From: Candidatus Poribacteria bacterium
GTDB taxonomy: Bacteria > Poribacteria > WGA-4E > WGA-3G
Direction of reading: 5' to 3'
Length of the DNA: 64,000 bases
NCBI GenBank assembly: GCA_022827625.1
Contig: JAJEIE010000005.1
Location: forward strand, 62,001 to 126,000
Part shown: piece by piece, positions 1 to 9,081 of the stretch
How the letters are laid out: each line of letters opens with the position of its first letter
How positions within the stretch are numbered: position 1 is the stretch's first letter
Program-made: the position numbers and the translations under genes
Notes under the pieces: generated by a model
What the model saw: only the letters and a program-made list of their open reading frames with translations
What the model was told of the DNA's origin: nothing
The model's database searches: none

Positions 1-164
1 AACAGTCCGAGTGAAAAGAACTTTCCGACAACTGGCACAAATCTTCTGAAGTGTTGGTGTAAACCGAATGAAATGGATTTGCGTTTCTATAGCCAATTGC
101 GTTATCATATTAAGTGTCAAACGCATCAAATTAATGAAATTAGGTAAAGAGGAGCTACAATTCA
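1..164. other. Upstream region, no gene identified
   Basis: The 164 bases before the first gene hold no ORF I recognise. Frame 1 is open from base 1 to a TAA at 145-147 without a recognisable motif, so the tail of a gene that begins outside the window cannot be excluded. The only clear element is a GGAG at 151-154 that serves the following GTG start. Confidence 0.3.
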
Positions 165-1289
165 GTGGGCTGTTTTATACGCAAAATCTTCATACTACTT
201 TTGTCGACCGCCATTTTTCTGCCAGTCACCGCACTCGCTGGACCTGGACGGACGGGTGCGCAGATCTTGAACCTCGGCGGCGGGGCAAGGGCAAGGGCGC
301 TTGGAGATGCTTTTTCTGCGATGTCTGGTGATGTGACGACATCGCTCTGGAATCCGAGTGGGCTTGCCGATATGCCTGAGAGCAAACTCCGCTCCGGTAA
401 GGAAGCCGGGCAAGCATCTATGTTTTATACCGATTACAGCGCACCTTTCGGAGAGGCAGGCGAAGGACTATACTACACTTTCATCTCTGGTGCGATGCCC
501 CTCGGAGATATTGGAACTGTCGGTGCAACCCTTCAGATGCAAGGGCAAGGGACGATCGCGGTGACAACGGATTCCCCGGATGTGCTGCGTGAGGAGAGTC
601 TCGGTACGAACTTTGCTTTAACATTCTCTTATGCCGATCGGGTTACGGAATCCTTATCGGCAGGTATCAACGGCAAGATGATTCGGATGGTACTTGGCCG
701 CGAAAGCGGAACTTCTTATGCCGTTGATCTCGGTATGCAATACCTCCTTCCTTTCGATCTTATACCGACAACGATAGGGGCGGCAATCCAGAACGTCGGA
801 CCGGGTATCTCTTTTATTGACGAGAACCAAGCGGATCCATTACCTCGATTTTTACGGATCGGTACTGCGATGAGTCTCTACCAAGATAGGTATAATCATA
901 TTCGCCTTGTCAGTGGTATTACAGCATATATTGATAAGTTGACGGAAGATGAACATGAATTAGCTGTAGACTTGGACCGGCTTAACGCTGAAAGGGAGGA
1001 GAAACTCACGCAGGAGCAGTTGCTTTCCGATCGCGGCGTCGGTATCCGGGCATTTGAGTGGCGACATCTGCAAAAAAATCTCGGTCTGGAGTACTGGCTC
1101 GGTGGGATTCTCGCATTACGGATCGGTTACAAGTCTGAACCCGGTATTCACTTGCCTGAATGGACAGATTACATTACTGCCGGTATCGGTGCCCAGGTCT
1201 ATCTATTCAATATCGACTTTACAATCGGGCCGAGTTTTGGTCCAAGCCGGGCGCGACTCTATGAAACCACTGCGATGTTCATCTTTTAG
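165..1289 (+). CDS. PorV/PorQ-type (UPF0164-like) outer-membrane beta-barrel protein
   Basis: Predicted outer-membrane barrel of 374 residues. It opens with a signal peptide (hydrophobic stretch about residues 8-22, cleavage after 'TALA'), followed by 'GARARALGDAFSA' and 'WNPSGLA', a pair of motifs typical of the PorV/PorQ family. Alternating strands and a terminal aromatic residue ('MFIF') fit a barrel inserted by the BAM machinery. In Bacteroidetes such proteins help the type IX secretion system shuttle cargo; a role in protein export here is inference. The start is GTG at 165, with GGAG ten bases upstream. It is first in a close-packed run with the next three genes (gaps of 11-17 bases). 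The family is fairly sure, the substrate unknown. Confidence 0.75.
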   Translation: MGCFIRKIFILLLSTAIFLPVTALAGPGRTGAQILNLGGGARARALGDAFSAMSGDVTTSLWNPSGLADMPESKLRSGKEAGQASMFYTDYSAPFGEAGEGLYYTFISGAMPLGDIGTVGATLQMQGQGTIAVTTDSPDVLREESLGTNFALTFSYADRVTESLSAGINGKMIRMVLGRESGTSYAVDLGMQYLLPFDLIPTTIGAAIQNVGPGISFIDENQADPLPRFLRIGTAMSLYQDRYNHIRLVSGITAYIDKLTEDEHELAVDLDRLNAEREEKLTQEQLLSDRGVGIRAFEWRHLQKNLGLEYWLGGILALRIGYKSEPGIHLPEWTDYITAGIGAQVYLFNIDFTIGPSFGPSRARLYETTAMFIF

Positions 1290-1306
1290 AAGGAAAACAA
1301 GGAAAA

Positions 1307-2116
1307 GTGAAATTTAACACCTACATTTTAATACTCCTGCTGATATGCTGTTCAGGCTCTGGTGTCTGTTTAGCGTCCGAAACTCCGCACGCCCAGTTGT
1401 TCACGGCTTTCTATCTGGATTCCGCGCTCGGAACTCGCTCACTCGCCGACCAATCCACTGTTACAATGGAGGCGACACAAGGGCTACAACCGCGGAAGTC
1501 TCCGAGCGAAGCGTTCCTCTACTCACTCATCGTTCCCGGTATGGGGCAACTCTATACCGGTGCCAAACGTGGATACGTTTATATGGCTGCGGAGGTGGGA
1601 CTGCTTACAACCTATTTTGTGCTGCGAAACAGTGCCTCGAACACGCGCGAGGACTACCGCGATCTCGTTAGACAGCATGTAATCTTTGACGGTCCTGGCT
1701 CCTTTGAGGATTGGGACCCGATTGAAGATTTTGAGCACGCTACGCAATATGAGAATTGGAACCACGTTTACGATTCAGAGGCGACTCGGAAGCGCACTGG
1801 CAAATGGTACTGGGACGATGCGAGATCCTTTAAAGATGAAGTCGATGTAGACATCGAATTTGATTCACCACATCGCTTGGCGGCTTTCGACTTACGGCAG
1901 CAAGCGAACGATACCTTTCAACTCGCTCGGACGGTATTAGGCATGGCAATCTTGAACCATGTCGTCAGTGCTGTGGAGGCACGCATTACAACCAAACGTT
2001 TCAATACGCGCCTGCAAAACACGCCAATGCAAACAGGGGCGTTTGAAATAGATGTAAAGCCTGACGTGTCAACAGGTACACTTGCGGGGCTGCTGGTCCT
2101 GCGAAAAAGATTTTAG
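1307..2116 (+). CDS. DUF5683-like membrane protein
   Basis: Protein of 269 residues starting at GTG 1307. A signal peptide or first membrane segment covers about residues 4-22. The core around residues 65-105 reads 'SLIVPGMGQLYTGAKRGY' followed by a hydrophobic helix. This 'PGxGQxYxGxxxKG' pattern is seen in DUF5683/TM2-like small membrane domains, usually annotated as envelope proteins of unknown role. The middle (about residues 110-190) is rich in Asp, Glu, Trp and Tyr, and a second helix follows near residue 210. It sits 17 bases after the PorV/PorQ-like gene, so the two are probably co-expressed and act in the envelope together. No enzymatic motif is visible. Confidence 0.55.
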   Translation: MKFNTYILILLLICCSGSGVCLASETPHAQLFTAFYLDSALGTRSLADQSTVTMEATQGLQPRKSPSEAFLYSLIVPGMGQLYTGAKRGYVYMAAEVGLLTTYFVLRNSASNTREDYRDLVRQHVIFDGPGSFEDWDPIEDFEHATQYENWNHVYDSEATRKRTGKWYWDDARSFKDEVDVDIEFDSPHRLAAFDLRQQANDTFQLARTVLGMAILNHVVSAVEARITTKRFNTRLQNTPMQTGAFEIDVKPDVSTGTLAGLLVLRKRF

Positions 2117-2127
2117 AGGGAGCATCT

Positions 2128-3066
2128 ATGTCATTAGAGACACCACAACTTTTAGACGAACTCAATTCAGTTACTGCGATTCCTATTATCCCTTTCAAAG
2201 ACGACAAAATTGATTATATGGGGCATGCCAAAAATGTTGACTATTTGATGCGCAATAACTATCTCGACCAAGGACGAAAGCGCGTCATCGCTATTGCTGG
2301 AACAAGCCTCATCCATCACATTAGTGAAACCGAGCAGCTTCGATTGATCGACAAAACTGGACAGCAAATAGGGGACGACGGTATCCTCATGTCTGGCATT
2401 GTCCCAAACCCTATCCGCCAAGCCGGTCAACTCATTGAAGCGCAGAGCGAACTCCAAAGACCTCCGGATGTGTACTTACTCATGCCGCTAACGGGTGTCT
2501 CGAACCCAGAAGGGATTTACGAGGCGTACATGAAATTCGGTGAGACGTATGGCACTGCTTGTGGTGCGCGTTTCCTCTATTATTTTCGTCAGAAACGCGA
2601 TCTGTCCGCCGTTATCCGCCTACTCAACGATTCTCCACATTTCGTCGGGGTGAAGATTGGAACGGGTGAAGAAGATGTGGAACCCCTCGTGAAAGGTGTT
2701 GGCGATAGTGGGATTGTGATGTGGGGGATCGGAGACAGATGTACGCGTCCGGCACAGTTGGGAACGAAAGGACATACCTCTGGTATTGCGGTCGCTTTCG
2801 CCCGTGCCTCGGATGAGATTAATAATGCCCAACGGCGTGGGGATTATGAAACCTCGGCGGGCGTTGAAGCCGATATCGCACCGCTTGAAGAAATCCGTTT
2901 CATGAACGAACGCGTCTACAATTATTCCGCTGTCGTTGAAGCGATGCTCCTCAGCGGTTTTGACGATATTGAAGCGGGAGCCGGTGGTCCGTTTAATCCG
3001 CGCGTCCCATCGAAAATTCAGGAACAACTCCACAAAGTGATGCCCCAATTGAAGCCTTATCATTAG
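2128..3066 (+). CDS. Dihydrodipicolinate synthase/N-acetylneuraminate lyase family aldolase
   Basis: Class I aldolase of the DapA superfamily, 312 residues, close to the usual 290-310. The likely Schiff-base lysine is Lys176 in 'VGVKIGTGE', and Tyr151-Tyr152 in 'FLYYF' occupies the place of the family's catalytic tyrosine. In DapA the tyrosine is normally followed by Asn and Pro (YNxP); that signature is absent, and the N-terminal 'GTTGE' loop is replaced by 'AGTSLIHHIS'. The enzyme therefore probably acts on another 2-keto acid and should not be called DapA. It lies 11 bases after the DUF5683-like gene and 11 bases before the NFACT gene, so it is probably co-transcribed, though no metabolic link between them is evident. 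RBS 'GGGAG' precedes the ATG. Confidence 0.8.
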   Translation: MSLETPQLLDELNSVTAIPIIPFKDDKIDYMGHAKNVDYLMRNNYLDQGRKRVIAIAGTSLIHHISETEQLRLIDKTGQQIGDDGILMSGIVPNPIRQAGQLIEAQSELQRPPDVYLLMPLTGVSNPEGIYEAYMKFGETYGTACGARFLYYFRQKRDLSAVIRLLNDSPHFVGVKIGTGEEDVEPLVKGVGDSGIVMWGIGDRCTRPAQLGTKGHTSGIAVAFARASDEINNAQRRGDYETSAGVEADIAPLEEIRFMNERVYNYSAVVEAMLLSGFDDIEAGAGGPFNPRVPSKIQEQLHKVMPQLKPYH

Positions 3067-3077
3067 GATCGAGGAAC

Positions 3078-4787
3078 ATGTCTTTTGATAGTTTAGCCCT
3101 CCGACTGGTTGCGCATGAATTTCGCGATGCCCTTGTGGGCGCGACGATTCGCCATATTGAACAGGCGAATGCCGACACCTTTTCATTCAAGGTCGGTCGC
3201 GGTCCGCAAACACACTGGCTGACTTTATCAGCGCATTCACTACACGCCCGGGCACATCTCATTGAGAAGCCGCCACCGGGACAGAAACAGTCTTACCTCG
3301 CAGATTTCCTCACGACGCATCTCAGGCGCGGCACAATTACGGCGATCGAACAACTCGGTTGGGATCGGATACTTAAAATAACCGTCCAACCTGTCTCCGA
3401 CGACCCTATCCAACCCTCTCCAAAAGCCCTGATAGCCGAGTTCATGGGCAAATATAGCAACATTATCCTCATTGACACAGCGGATGATCGGATTTTGGAA
3501 AGTTTCAAGCGTATTGATGAGACAATGAGTCGGCATCGCGAGATTCTGCCGGGTGAGACTTACACCTTACCGCCGCAACAGGAGAAGGCAGATCCGCTAA
3601 CGTTAGACGAAACGGCGTTTATCGAACTTGTGGGTGGACGGGAACAGGTGAGTTGGCGGCAGCTTTTTAATAAGATTGACGGTTTCAGTCCAACGCTCGC
3701 AAAAGAGGTCGTCGCACGGGCAACAGAGGTGGGACTCTGGGCTGCCTATCAGCAGGTTGTTGCTTATTTCGATTCGGCGCGTGCCGCACCACAACTGTTT
3801 ATGGATAACGGTGATCCGGTTGCAGCAGCACCGCTGCCGTTGCGTCAATTCCCGCAAGCCGCTTGTGAACCCTTTGACACAATGAGCGAGGCACTCAGTG
3901 CTTACTACGGTGCAATTACGCTGAAGGCGCAGACGGATTCAGAACGGCGCGCCCTCACACAGGCGTTGAAGAGGCAAGGGAATCTACTCCAACGAAAGGC
4001 AGATGGGCTTTGCAACGACTTAGAACGTGCTGAACAGGCTGACGATTATCGCATTCAAGGTGAATTGCTTCTTGCCAATTTACATACCATCACTCGTGGG
4101 CAAGAACAGGTCGAATTGCAAAACTACTACAGTCCTGAACTGGAGATGCTATCAATCCCACTCAACCCCGAACAGACACCTTCCGACAATGCGCAAGCCT
4201 ATTTTAAGAAATACACGAAAGCGAAACGCGGACGCTCGCGTATCCTACAGTTGATTTCGGACCTGGAAGCGGAACAGGAGACGCTCCGGCTTTATGCTTC
4301 CAAATTAGAGACTGCTGACACGTTAGAGGCGTTGCAACGCCTCCGCGCCGAGTTTGTTAAAAACGGCTATATTAAGGCATCCCAGCACGGAAAACAGAAA
4401 CAGGATGTCGGTGAAGGTCCTTTCCGAAGATATACCTCTACGAATGGGTTTCAGATATACGTCGGTCGGAATAGCCTATCCAACGATCTGCTTTTGCGTC
4501 AGATTGCCAAACCGCGGGATATGTGGCTCCATGCCAAACAGATTCACGGGTCGCATGTTATTGTTCGTAACCCGGAGAACCGACAAGATATTCCGATGCC
4601 GACGTTATTACAAGCCGCCCAACTCGCCGCTTATTACAGCAAAGCACACCATGCGAGTCATGTCCCTGTTGACTATACGTGGGCGCGGTATGTCGTTAAG
4701 CGGAAGGGGAACGTTGCAGGGTATGTGCATTACACGCGTGAGAAGACGTTGTATGTGGAGCCTGCTGTGCCGAAATCGAAAGTGTAA
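3078..4787 (+). CDS. rqcH: NFACT family protein (RqcH / Rqc2 homologue)
   Basis: A 569-residue NFACT protein, the bacterial counterpart of Rqc2. In characterised bacteria RqcH binds 50S subunits carrying stalled peptidyl-tRNA and directs addition of C-terminal alanine tails that mark the chain for degradation. The NFACT-N domain covers about residues 1-250 (opening 'SFDSLALRLVAHEF', with 'FMGKYSNIILID' near residue 125). A long charged coiled coil spans about 290-440. The NFACT-R (DUF814) domain holds the hallmark 'DMWLHAKQIHGSHV' at residues 481-494. Length and domain order match RqcH/FbpA proteins. Older annotation calls these fibronectin-binding proteins, but no signal peptide is present. 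Family assignment is sure. Confidence 0.9.
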   Translation: MSFDSLALRLVAHEFRDALVGATIRHIEQANADTFSFKVGRGPQTHWLTLSAHSLHARAHLIEKPPPGQKQSYLADFLTTHLRRGTITAIEQLGWDRILKITVQPVSDDPIQPSPKALIAEFMGKYSNIILIDTADDRILESFKRIDETMSRHREILPGETYTLPPQQEKADPLTLDETAFIELVGGREQVSWRQLFNKIDGFSPTLAKEVVARATEVGLWAAYQQVVAYFDSARAAPQLFMDNGDPVAAAPLPLRQFPQAACEPFDTMSEALSAYYGAITLKAQTDSERRALTQALKRQGNLLQRKADGLCNDLERAEQADDYRIQGELLLANLHTITRGQEQVELQNYYSPELEMLSIPLNPEQTPSDNAQAYFKKYTKAKRGRSRILQLISDLEAEQETLRLYASKLETADTLEALQRLRAEFVKNGYIKASQHGKQKQDVGEGPFRRYTSTNGFQIYVGRNSLSNDLLLRQIAKPRDMWLHAKQIHGSHVIVRNPENRQDIPMPTLLQAAQLAAYYSKAHHASHVPVDYTWARYVVKRKGNVAGYVHYTREKTLYVEPAVPKSKV

Positions 4788-4828
4788 AAGTCTTGATTTA
4801 GAATCTACGTCGTCAAAAAGGAGTTAGC

Positions 4829-5161
4829 ATGCTGACTGAAATACAGACTGCTCAGGATATATGGCCGCAACTTGCACCTATTATATTCGTCCCGCGCACA
4901 GAAAGCGATTGTCAGCGGCTCTCTGATTTGCGAGACGATTTAATAAGTCTTATTGGTGAAAACGAGAATCATCCTTTGGTTTCATTAAGGGAGATCGTTG
5001 AGGCATTGATTGAAAAATATGAGTTAGAACAAGAATCGATGGAACGTGAAACTTGGTATGGTCTCTCTATGCAGACCCTTGCCCGCGCATACGAAGATGA
5101 CGAACCGGCGTACACAACAGATATGCTAAAATGGGTAAATCCGGATTATGAGGGAAAGTAA
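4829..5161 (+). CDS. Antitoxin-like protein of a degraded type II toxin-antitoxin pair
   Basis: Acidic protein of 110 residues with a good RBS (AAAAAGGAG, 7 bases from ATG). Residues 15-55 form a helical block, 'RTESDCQRLSDLRDDL', followed by 'EIVEALIEKYELE', similar to the N-terminal part of HigA-like antitoxins. The C-terminus 'ARAYEDDEPAYT...WVNPDYEGK' resembles antitoxin tails that end just before an overlapping MazF-type toxin start. Exactly that arrangement follows: an ATG inside its last codons opens a stub whose first residues look like a MazF/PemK N-terminus. No DNA-binding domain is recognisable. The antitoxin role is inference from tail and context. Confidence 0.45.
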   Translation: MLTEIQTAQDIWPQLAPIIFVPRTESDCQRLSDLRDDLISLIGENENHPLVSLREIVEALIEKYELEQESMERETWYGLSMQTLARAYEDDEPAYTTDMLKWVNPDYEGK

Positions 5162-5222
5162 TATCGTTCTTGTCCCACTGGATGCCTCTGCCCCATCAAA
5201 ATTTATAGACACCAATCTATAA
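5148..5222 (+). pseudogene. Truncated MazF/PemK-like toxin remnant
   Basis: A 24-codon ORF begins at ATG 5148, overlapping the last 14 bases of the antitoxin-like gene, and ends at TAA 5220-5222. Its first residues, 'MRESNIVLVPL', match the usual opening of MazF/PemK-type endoribonuclease toxins (a pattern such as M-x-x-G-D-I-V-L-V-P-L). The rest of the roughly 110-residue toxin, including its core barrel, is gone and is not visible in other frames before the next gene at 5268. The antitoxin-like gene remains open. The overlap and position are those of an intact toxin-antitoxin operon. Confidence 0.45.
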
Positions 5223-5235
5223 TCCCTGTTATACT
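5206..5235 (+). promoter_or_regulatory. Probable promoter for the secreted-protein gene at 5268
   Basis: TAGACA at 5206-5211 and TATACT at 5230-5235 lie 18 bases apart, 32 bases upstream of the next ATG. The -35 element falls inside the end of the toxin remnant. Confidence 0.45.
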
Positions 5236-5267
5236 ATCCCAACAGATTACCATAGGAGGCATCCTTT

Positions 5268-5996
5268 ATGAAGCTGGTTAAATTGTCAATACTGATTGCC
5301 CTATTTTGTGCGATTAGTCTTTTTTTCGTAGGAACCGCTGCAGCGTTAGATGAATTCGTGTTTGTTGACTTAGAAGAGAAGTCAAACACATTCCTTGTCG
5401 GGCACCAGTGGTGGACCAAGACCCCTGGGGACAGCACGCTCTCTCTGCTGCCTATTGATAAAGTGGGGACCTTTGAGGGACCCGATGGGAAAGTTAAATT
5501 CCAGATTATTGACGGGGCAATCGTCGTTTTCGGCACCAATGCAGTACAATGGCCCAAGGAGGTCGAAGGCATTGTTGTTGAAGGTAAAGCGAAATTCATC
5601 TACTTCCTTCACGCAACCGGATGGGAACAGAACGGTGTTCCAAGTTACGTATTCGTCATGAACTACCGAGACGGAAAGAAAGAGGAACTTGAGATGATTT
5701 CAGGTTTTAACTCCGATGATTGGTGCCACGACGATGCCGCACTTGAAGACAAGAACTCCGTCTGGGGATGGGTCAAGAAGGCAGGCGGTCCTTGTGGACA
5801 CGCAGGGTTGATTACTACAAAATGGGAGAACCCACGTCCGGATATCTGGATCGATACCATAGATGTCGTTTCTCTGGAATTGGGGTCGGTGCCTGTGATT
5901 CCAGCCATTACGTTAGGTGAGGCGACGCTTGACGTCGAACCTGCTGGGAAGTTGTCGATAACTTGGGGCAGTTTAAAAAATTCACGTGGATTTTAA
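5268..5996 (+). CDS. Secreted protein of unknown function with KLxxxWGxxK tail
   Basis: Protein of 242 residues, RBS ATAGGAGG. A signal peptide occupies residues 1-25 (cleavage after 'TAAA'). The mature part has alternating beta-strand patterns and Trp/Asp-rich loops ('QWWTKTPGD', 'TGWEQNGVPSYVFVMNYRDG', 'WENPRPDIWIDTIDVVSLE'), as in a jelly-roll or carbohydrate-binding-like sandwich, but I cannot assign a family. Three cysteines occur in the middle. The C-terminus reads 'VEPAGKLSITWGSLK' followed by five residues. The same pattern ends the two secreted proteins at 55.7-57.4 kb, which are otherwise unrelated. The gene has its own probable promoter and is followed by a strong terminator, so it is monocistronic. 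Confidence 0.6.
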   Translation: MKLVKLSILIALFCAISLFFVGTAAALDEFVFVDLEEKSNTFLVGHQWWTKTPGDSTLSLLPIDKVGTFEGPDGKVKFQIIDGAIVVFGTNAVQWPKEVEGIVVEGKAKFIYFLHATGWEQNGVPSYVFVMNYRDGKKEELEMISGFNSDDWCHDDAALEDKNSVWGWVKKAGGPCGHAGLITTKWENPRPDIWIDTIDVVSLELGSVPVIPAITLGEATLDVEPAGKLSITWGSLKNSRGF

Positions 5997-6066
5997 TAGG
6001 GGTTGGCTATTAGTTGTTAGTTGTTCGTTTATCGTCTGAATCAGGATAGACAACATTTGGGTAAAG

Positions 6067-6097
6067 TAGGCGAGGTTAGAAGCCTCGCCTATTTTTT
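6067..6097 (+). terminator. Rho-independent terminator after the secreted-protein gene
   Basis: Perfect 9-bp stem TAGGCGAGG (6067-6075) with CCTCGCCTA (6083-6091), a 7-base loop, and six T immediately after (6092-6097). The same GCGAGGTT/AACCTCGCC arms flank a repeat at 31253-31344. Confidence 0.85.
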
Positions 6098-6124
6098 CTG
6101 TTTTCGGGTAGTGTCCATAAAAAA

Positions 6125-6153
6125 TTGACTTTACACAGCGTGTATGCTATAAT
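6125..6153 (+). promoter_or_regulatory. Sigma70-type promoter of groL
   Basis: TTGACT (6125-6130), 17-base spacer, TATAAT (6148-6153). The 5' leader to the groL ATG is about 70 bases. I find no CIRCE inverted repeat (TTAGCACTC-N9-GAGTGCTAA) between promoter and start, so HrcA control is not indicated. Confidence 0.8.
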
Positions 6154-6206
6154 TATAGCAGCGATTTTTAAACGCAACACTTTTATATTTAACATTAGAA
6201 TACTAA

Positions 6207-7865
<1,659 letters not shown>

Positions 7866-7877
7866 GAGATTTATCGG

Positions 7878-7902
7878 TAGGTGTGCTGCCCCAGCGCACC
7901 TA
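7878..7902. terminator. Hairpin between convergent genes
   Basis: Arms TAGGTGTGCTG (7878-7888) and CAGCGCACCTA (7892-7902) pair over 11 positions with one wobble, loop CCC. It separates groL from the convergent zinc-ribbon gene, whose stop codon lies in the right arm. There is no clear T run, so termination is inferred from position. Confidence 0.45.
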
Positions 7903-8430
7903 TCCCCTTTGTATGTGATAGCGGGGTTCCATCCCGCTGTCCCAATCACAATCCAAGCAGAACATCACTTTGGGTCCCAGATACTGGATGTTCTCGTTCC
8001 CGCATTCTGGACACACCTTTATAGGCTTCTCGATTTCGATCCCCTCTCCTTGAAAGATACTCAGATAGTACACCTTCAATTCGCCGTGGTAACGGTGCCC
8101 CATAGGACAGCGTATCGAATGTGAGGCGTCATTTTCAAAGCGTTCAATTGTCTCTCGAAGGAACGTCAAACGATGGTGGCAAATTGGACACGGATTCGGG
8201 ATTAATTCCTTAAGGATAACCAAATCCGTATTGTTTTGTTCAATAGAGAGCGGCAAGGCGAAGTGATGTGCTACCTGCAAGTGAGATAGCCCCTGTGTGC
8301 CGAGTTTTTCCGAAAGTTCCGTGACAATTTGCGAATAACTTCCCGCACTCAGCACGATCTCTGTCGGGACCATTGTTCCACCCTTTAAGCTGGAAAGAAG
8401 CCGATAAATGCGTTCTAAAATGGGTGCCAT
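7900..8430 (-). CDS. Zinc-ribbon protein of unknown function
   Basis: Cytoplasmic protein of 176 residues, not recognised as a named family. Its N-terminal 70 residues are helical. Two metal-site groups follow: Cys81-x2-Cys84 with Cys108 and His112, then Cys140-x2-Cys143 with Cys158-x2-Cys161, the latter a classical zinc ribbon ('CPECGNENIQY...CLDCDWDSG'). A spacing like this is common in nucleic-acid-binding or protein-docking ribbons, but nothing shows a partner. It follows the 8457-8831 gene by 26 bases and is probably in the same transcript, driven by the strong promoter at 8871-8899. Confidence 0.6.
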   Translation of the reverse strand: MAPILERIYRLLSSLKGGTMVPTEIVLSAGSYSQIVTELSEKLGTQGLSHLQVAHHFALPLSIEQNNTDLVILKELIPNPCPICHHRLTFLRETIERFENDASHSIRCPMGHRYHGELKVYYLSIFQGEGIEIEKPIKVCPECGNENIQYLGPKVMFCLDCDWDSGMEPRYHIQRG

Positions 8431-8456
8431 CCGCTATACCTTTCTACGAAAAGGAA

Positions 8457-8831
8457 TTAGACTGTCTTACCTTCGGTTGATTCGGAAGCAAGCCCCTGGC
8501 TATTGCTGCGTGCAAGGGCTGATACACTCCGCTGCGAGCGGTAGGCATCTGACGGTTGATTGCGAAGCAGAATTAGGTCGTCTCCGTCTCGCTCAATCAC
8601 ATCGTTTGCCACCAGTGTTGTTTCAATTTTTCGCATACTTGTCATGAAACTGATAGTGACACGGGCTGTCGCTTCTAATTTGATTTGCCAACCCGTCGCT
8701 GTTTTCGTCCGCGTAAACCCTTCGTTAATATCAAGCGACTGCATCTGTGCGGCGTTGATGATAACACCACTTTTTGCTTGTATCGAGTCTTGGGTTTCAA
8801 CCGTGCTATCGTTATTATTTTCCGCTGCCAT
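8457..8831 (-). CDS. Small hypothetical protein, first gene of a two-gene operon
   Basis: Protein of 124 residues if started at the ATG ending at 8831, which has GGAG six bases upstream. A second in-frame ATG at 8843 has no such site. Residues 12-105 look like one alpha/beta domain ('SGVIINAAQMQSLDINEGF', 'WQIKLEATARVTISFM', 'IETTLVANDVIERDGDDLILLRN'), and both ends are polar and probably disordered. No signal peptide or known motif is seen. It is co-transcribed with the downstream zinc-ribbon gene; the pairing is the only clue to its role. Confidence 0.5.
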   Translation of the reverse strand: MAAENNNDSTVETQDSIQAKSGVIINAAQMQSLDINEGFTRTKTATGWQIKLEATARVTISFMTSMRKIETTLVANDVIERDGDDLILLRNQPSDAYRSQRSVSALARSNSQGLASESTEGKTV

Positions 8832-8870
8832 AGTGTGCTCCATGTCTACAAGGGAATTTGAGTTGAACGT

Positions 8871-8899
8871 ATTTTATCATGCATATTTCGGATTGTCAA
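8871..8899 (-). promoter_or_regulatory. Promoter of the small-protein/zinc-ribbon operon
   Basis: On the minus strand TTGACA (8899-8894), 17-base spacer, TAAAAT (8876-8871). It lies 40 bases upstream of the ATG at 8831. Confidence 0.75.
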
Positions 8900-8975
8900 C
8901 ATAGTTTTTGGTTGGCTTAGGACTATTCAGTTCCAGTCAGGGGTTTTCAAGTCGTTTGAAGTGGTACCAGAACCC

Positions 8976-9023
8976 TCTTATCTTAACTAATAACTAACAA
9001 CTAACAACTAATAACTAACAACC
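8976..9023. repeat. Short degenerate tandem repeat (TAACAAC/TAATAAC)
   Basis: Seven-base units of the form TAACAAC and TAATAAC are repeated about six times just upstream of the promoter at 9026. Related words occur in other gaps of the window (for example 6008-6030 and 46460-46500). Confidence 0.6.
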
Positions 9024-9025
9024 AC

Positions 9026-9055
9026 TTGACATCTGACTTCCAATTAGACTATAAT
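9026..9055 (+). promoter_or_regulatory. Promoter of the VWA/DUF4159/DUF4175 operon
   Basis: TTGACA (9026-9031), 18-base spacer, TATAAT (9050-9055). Transcription should begin near 9062. This rules out the GTG at 9058 as start of the next gene and favours ATG 9082. Confidence 0.8.
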
Positions 9056-9081
9056 ATGTGGAGAAAGGAATTAGAAGAGGT

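Noticed and set aside
2128-3066. dapA (lysine biosynthesis)
   Set aside because: The tyrosine and loop signatures of DapA are changed; only the superfamily is supported.
2620-3186. 188-codon minus-strand ORF
   Set aside because: Overlaps the DapA-family gene completely, has no RBS and no motif; a shadow of GC-rich codons.
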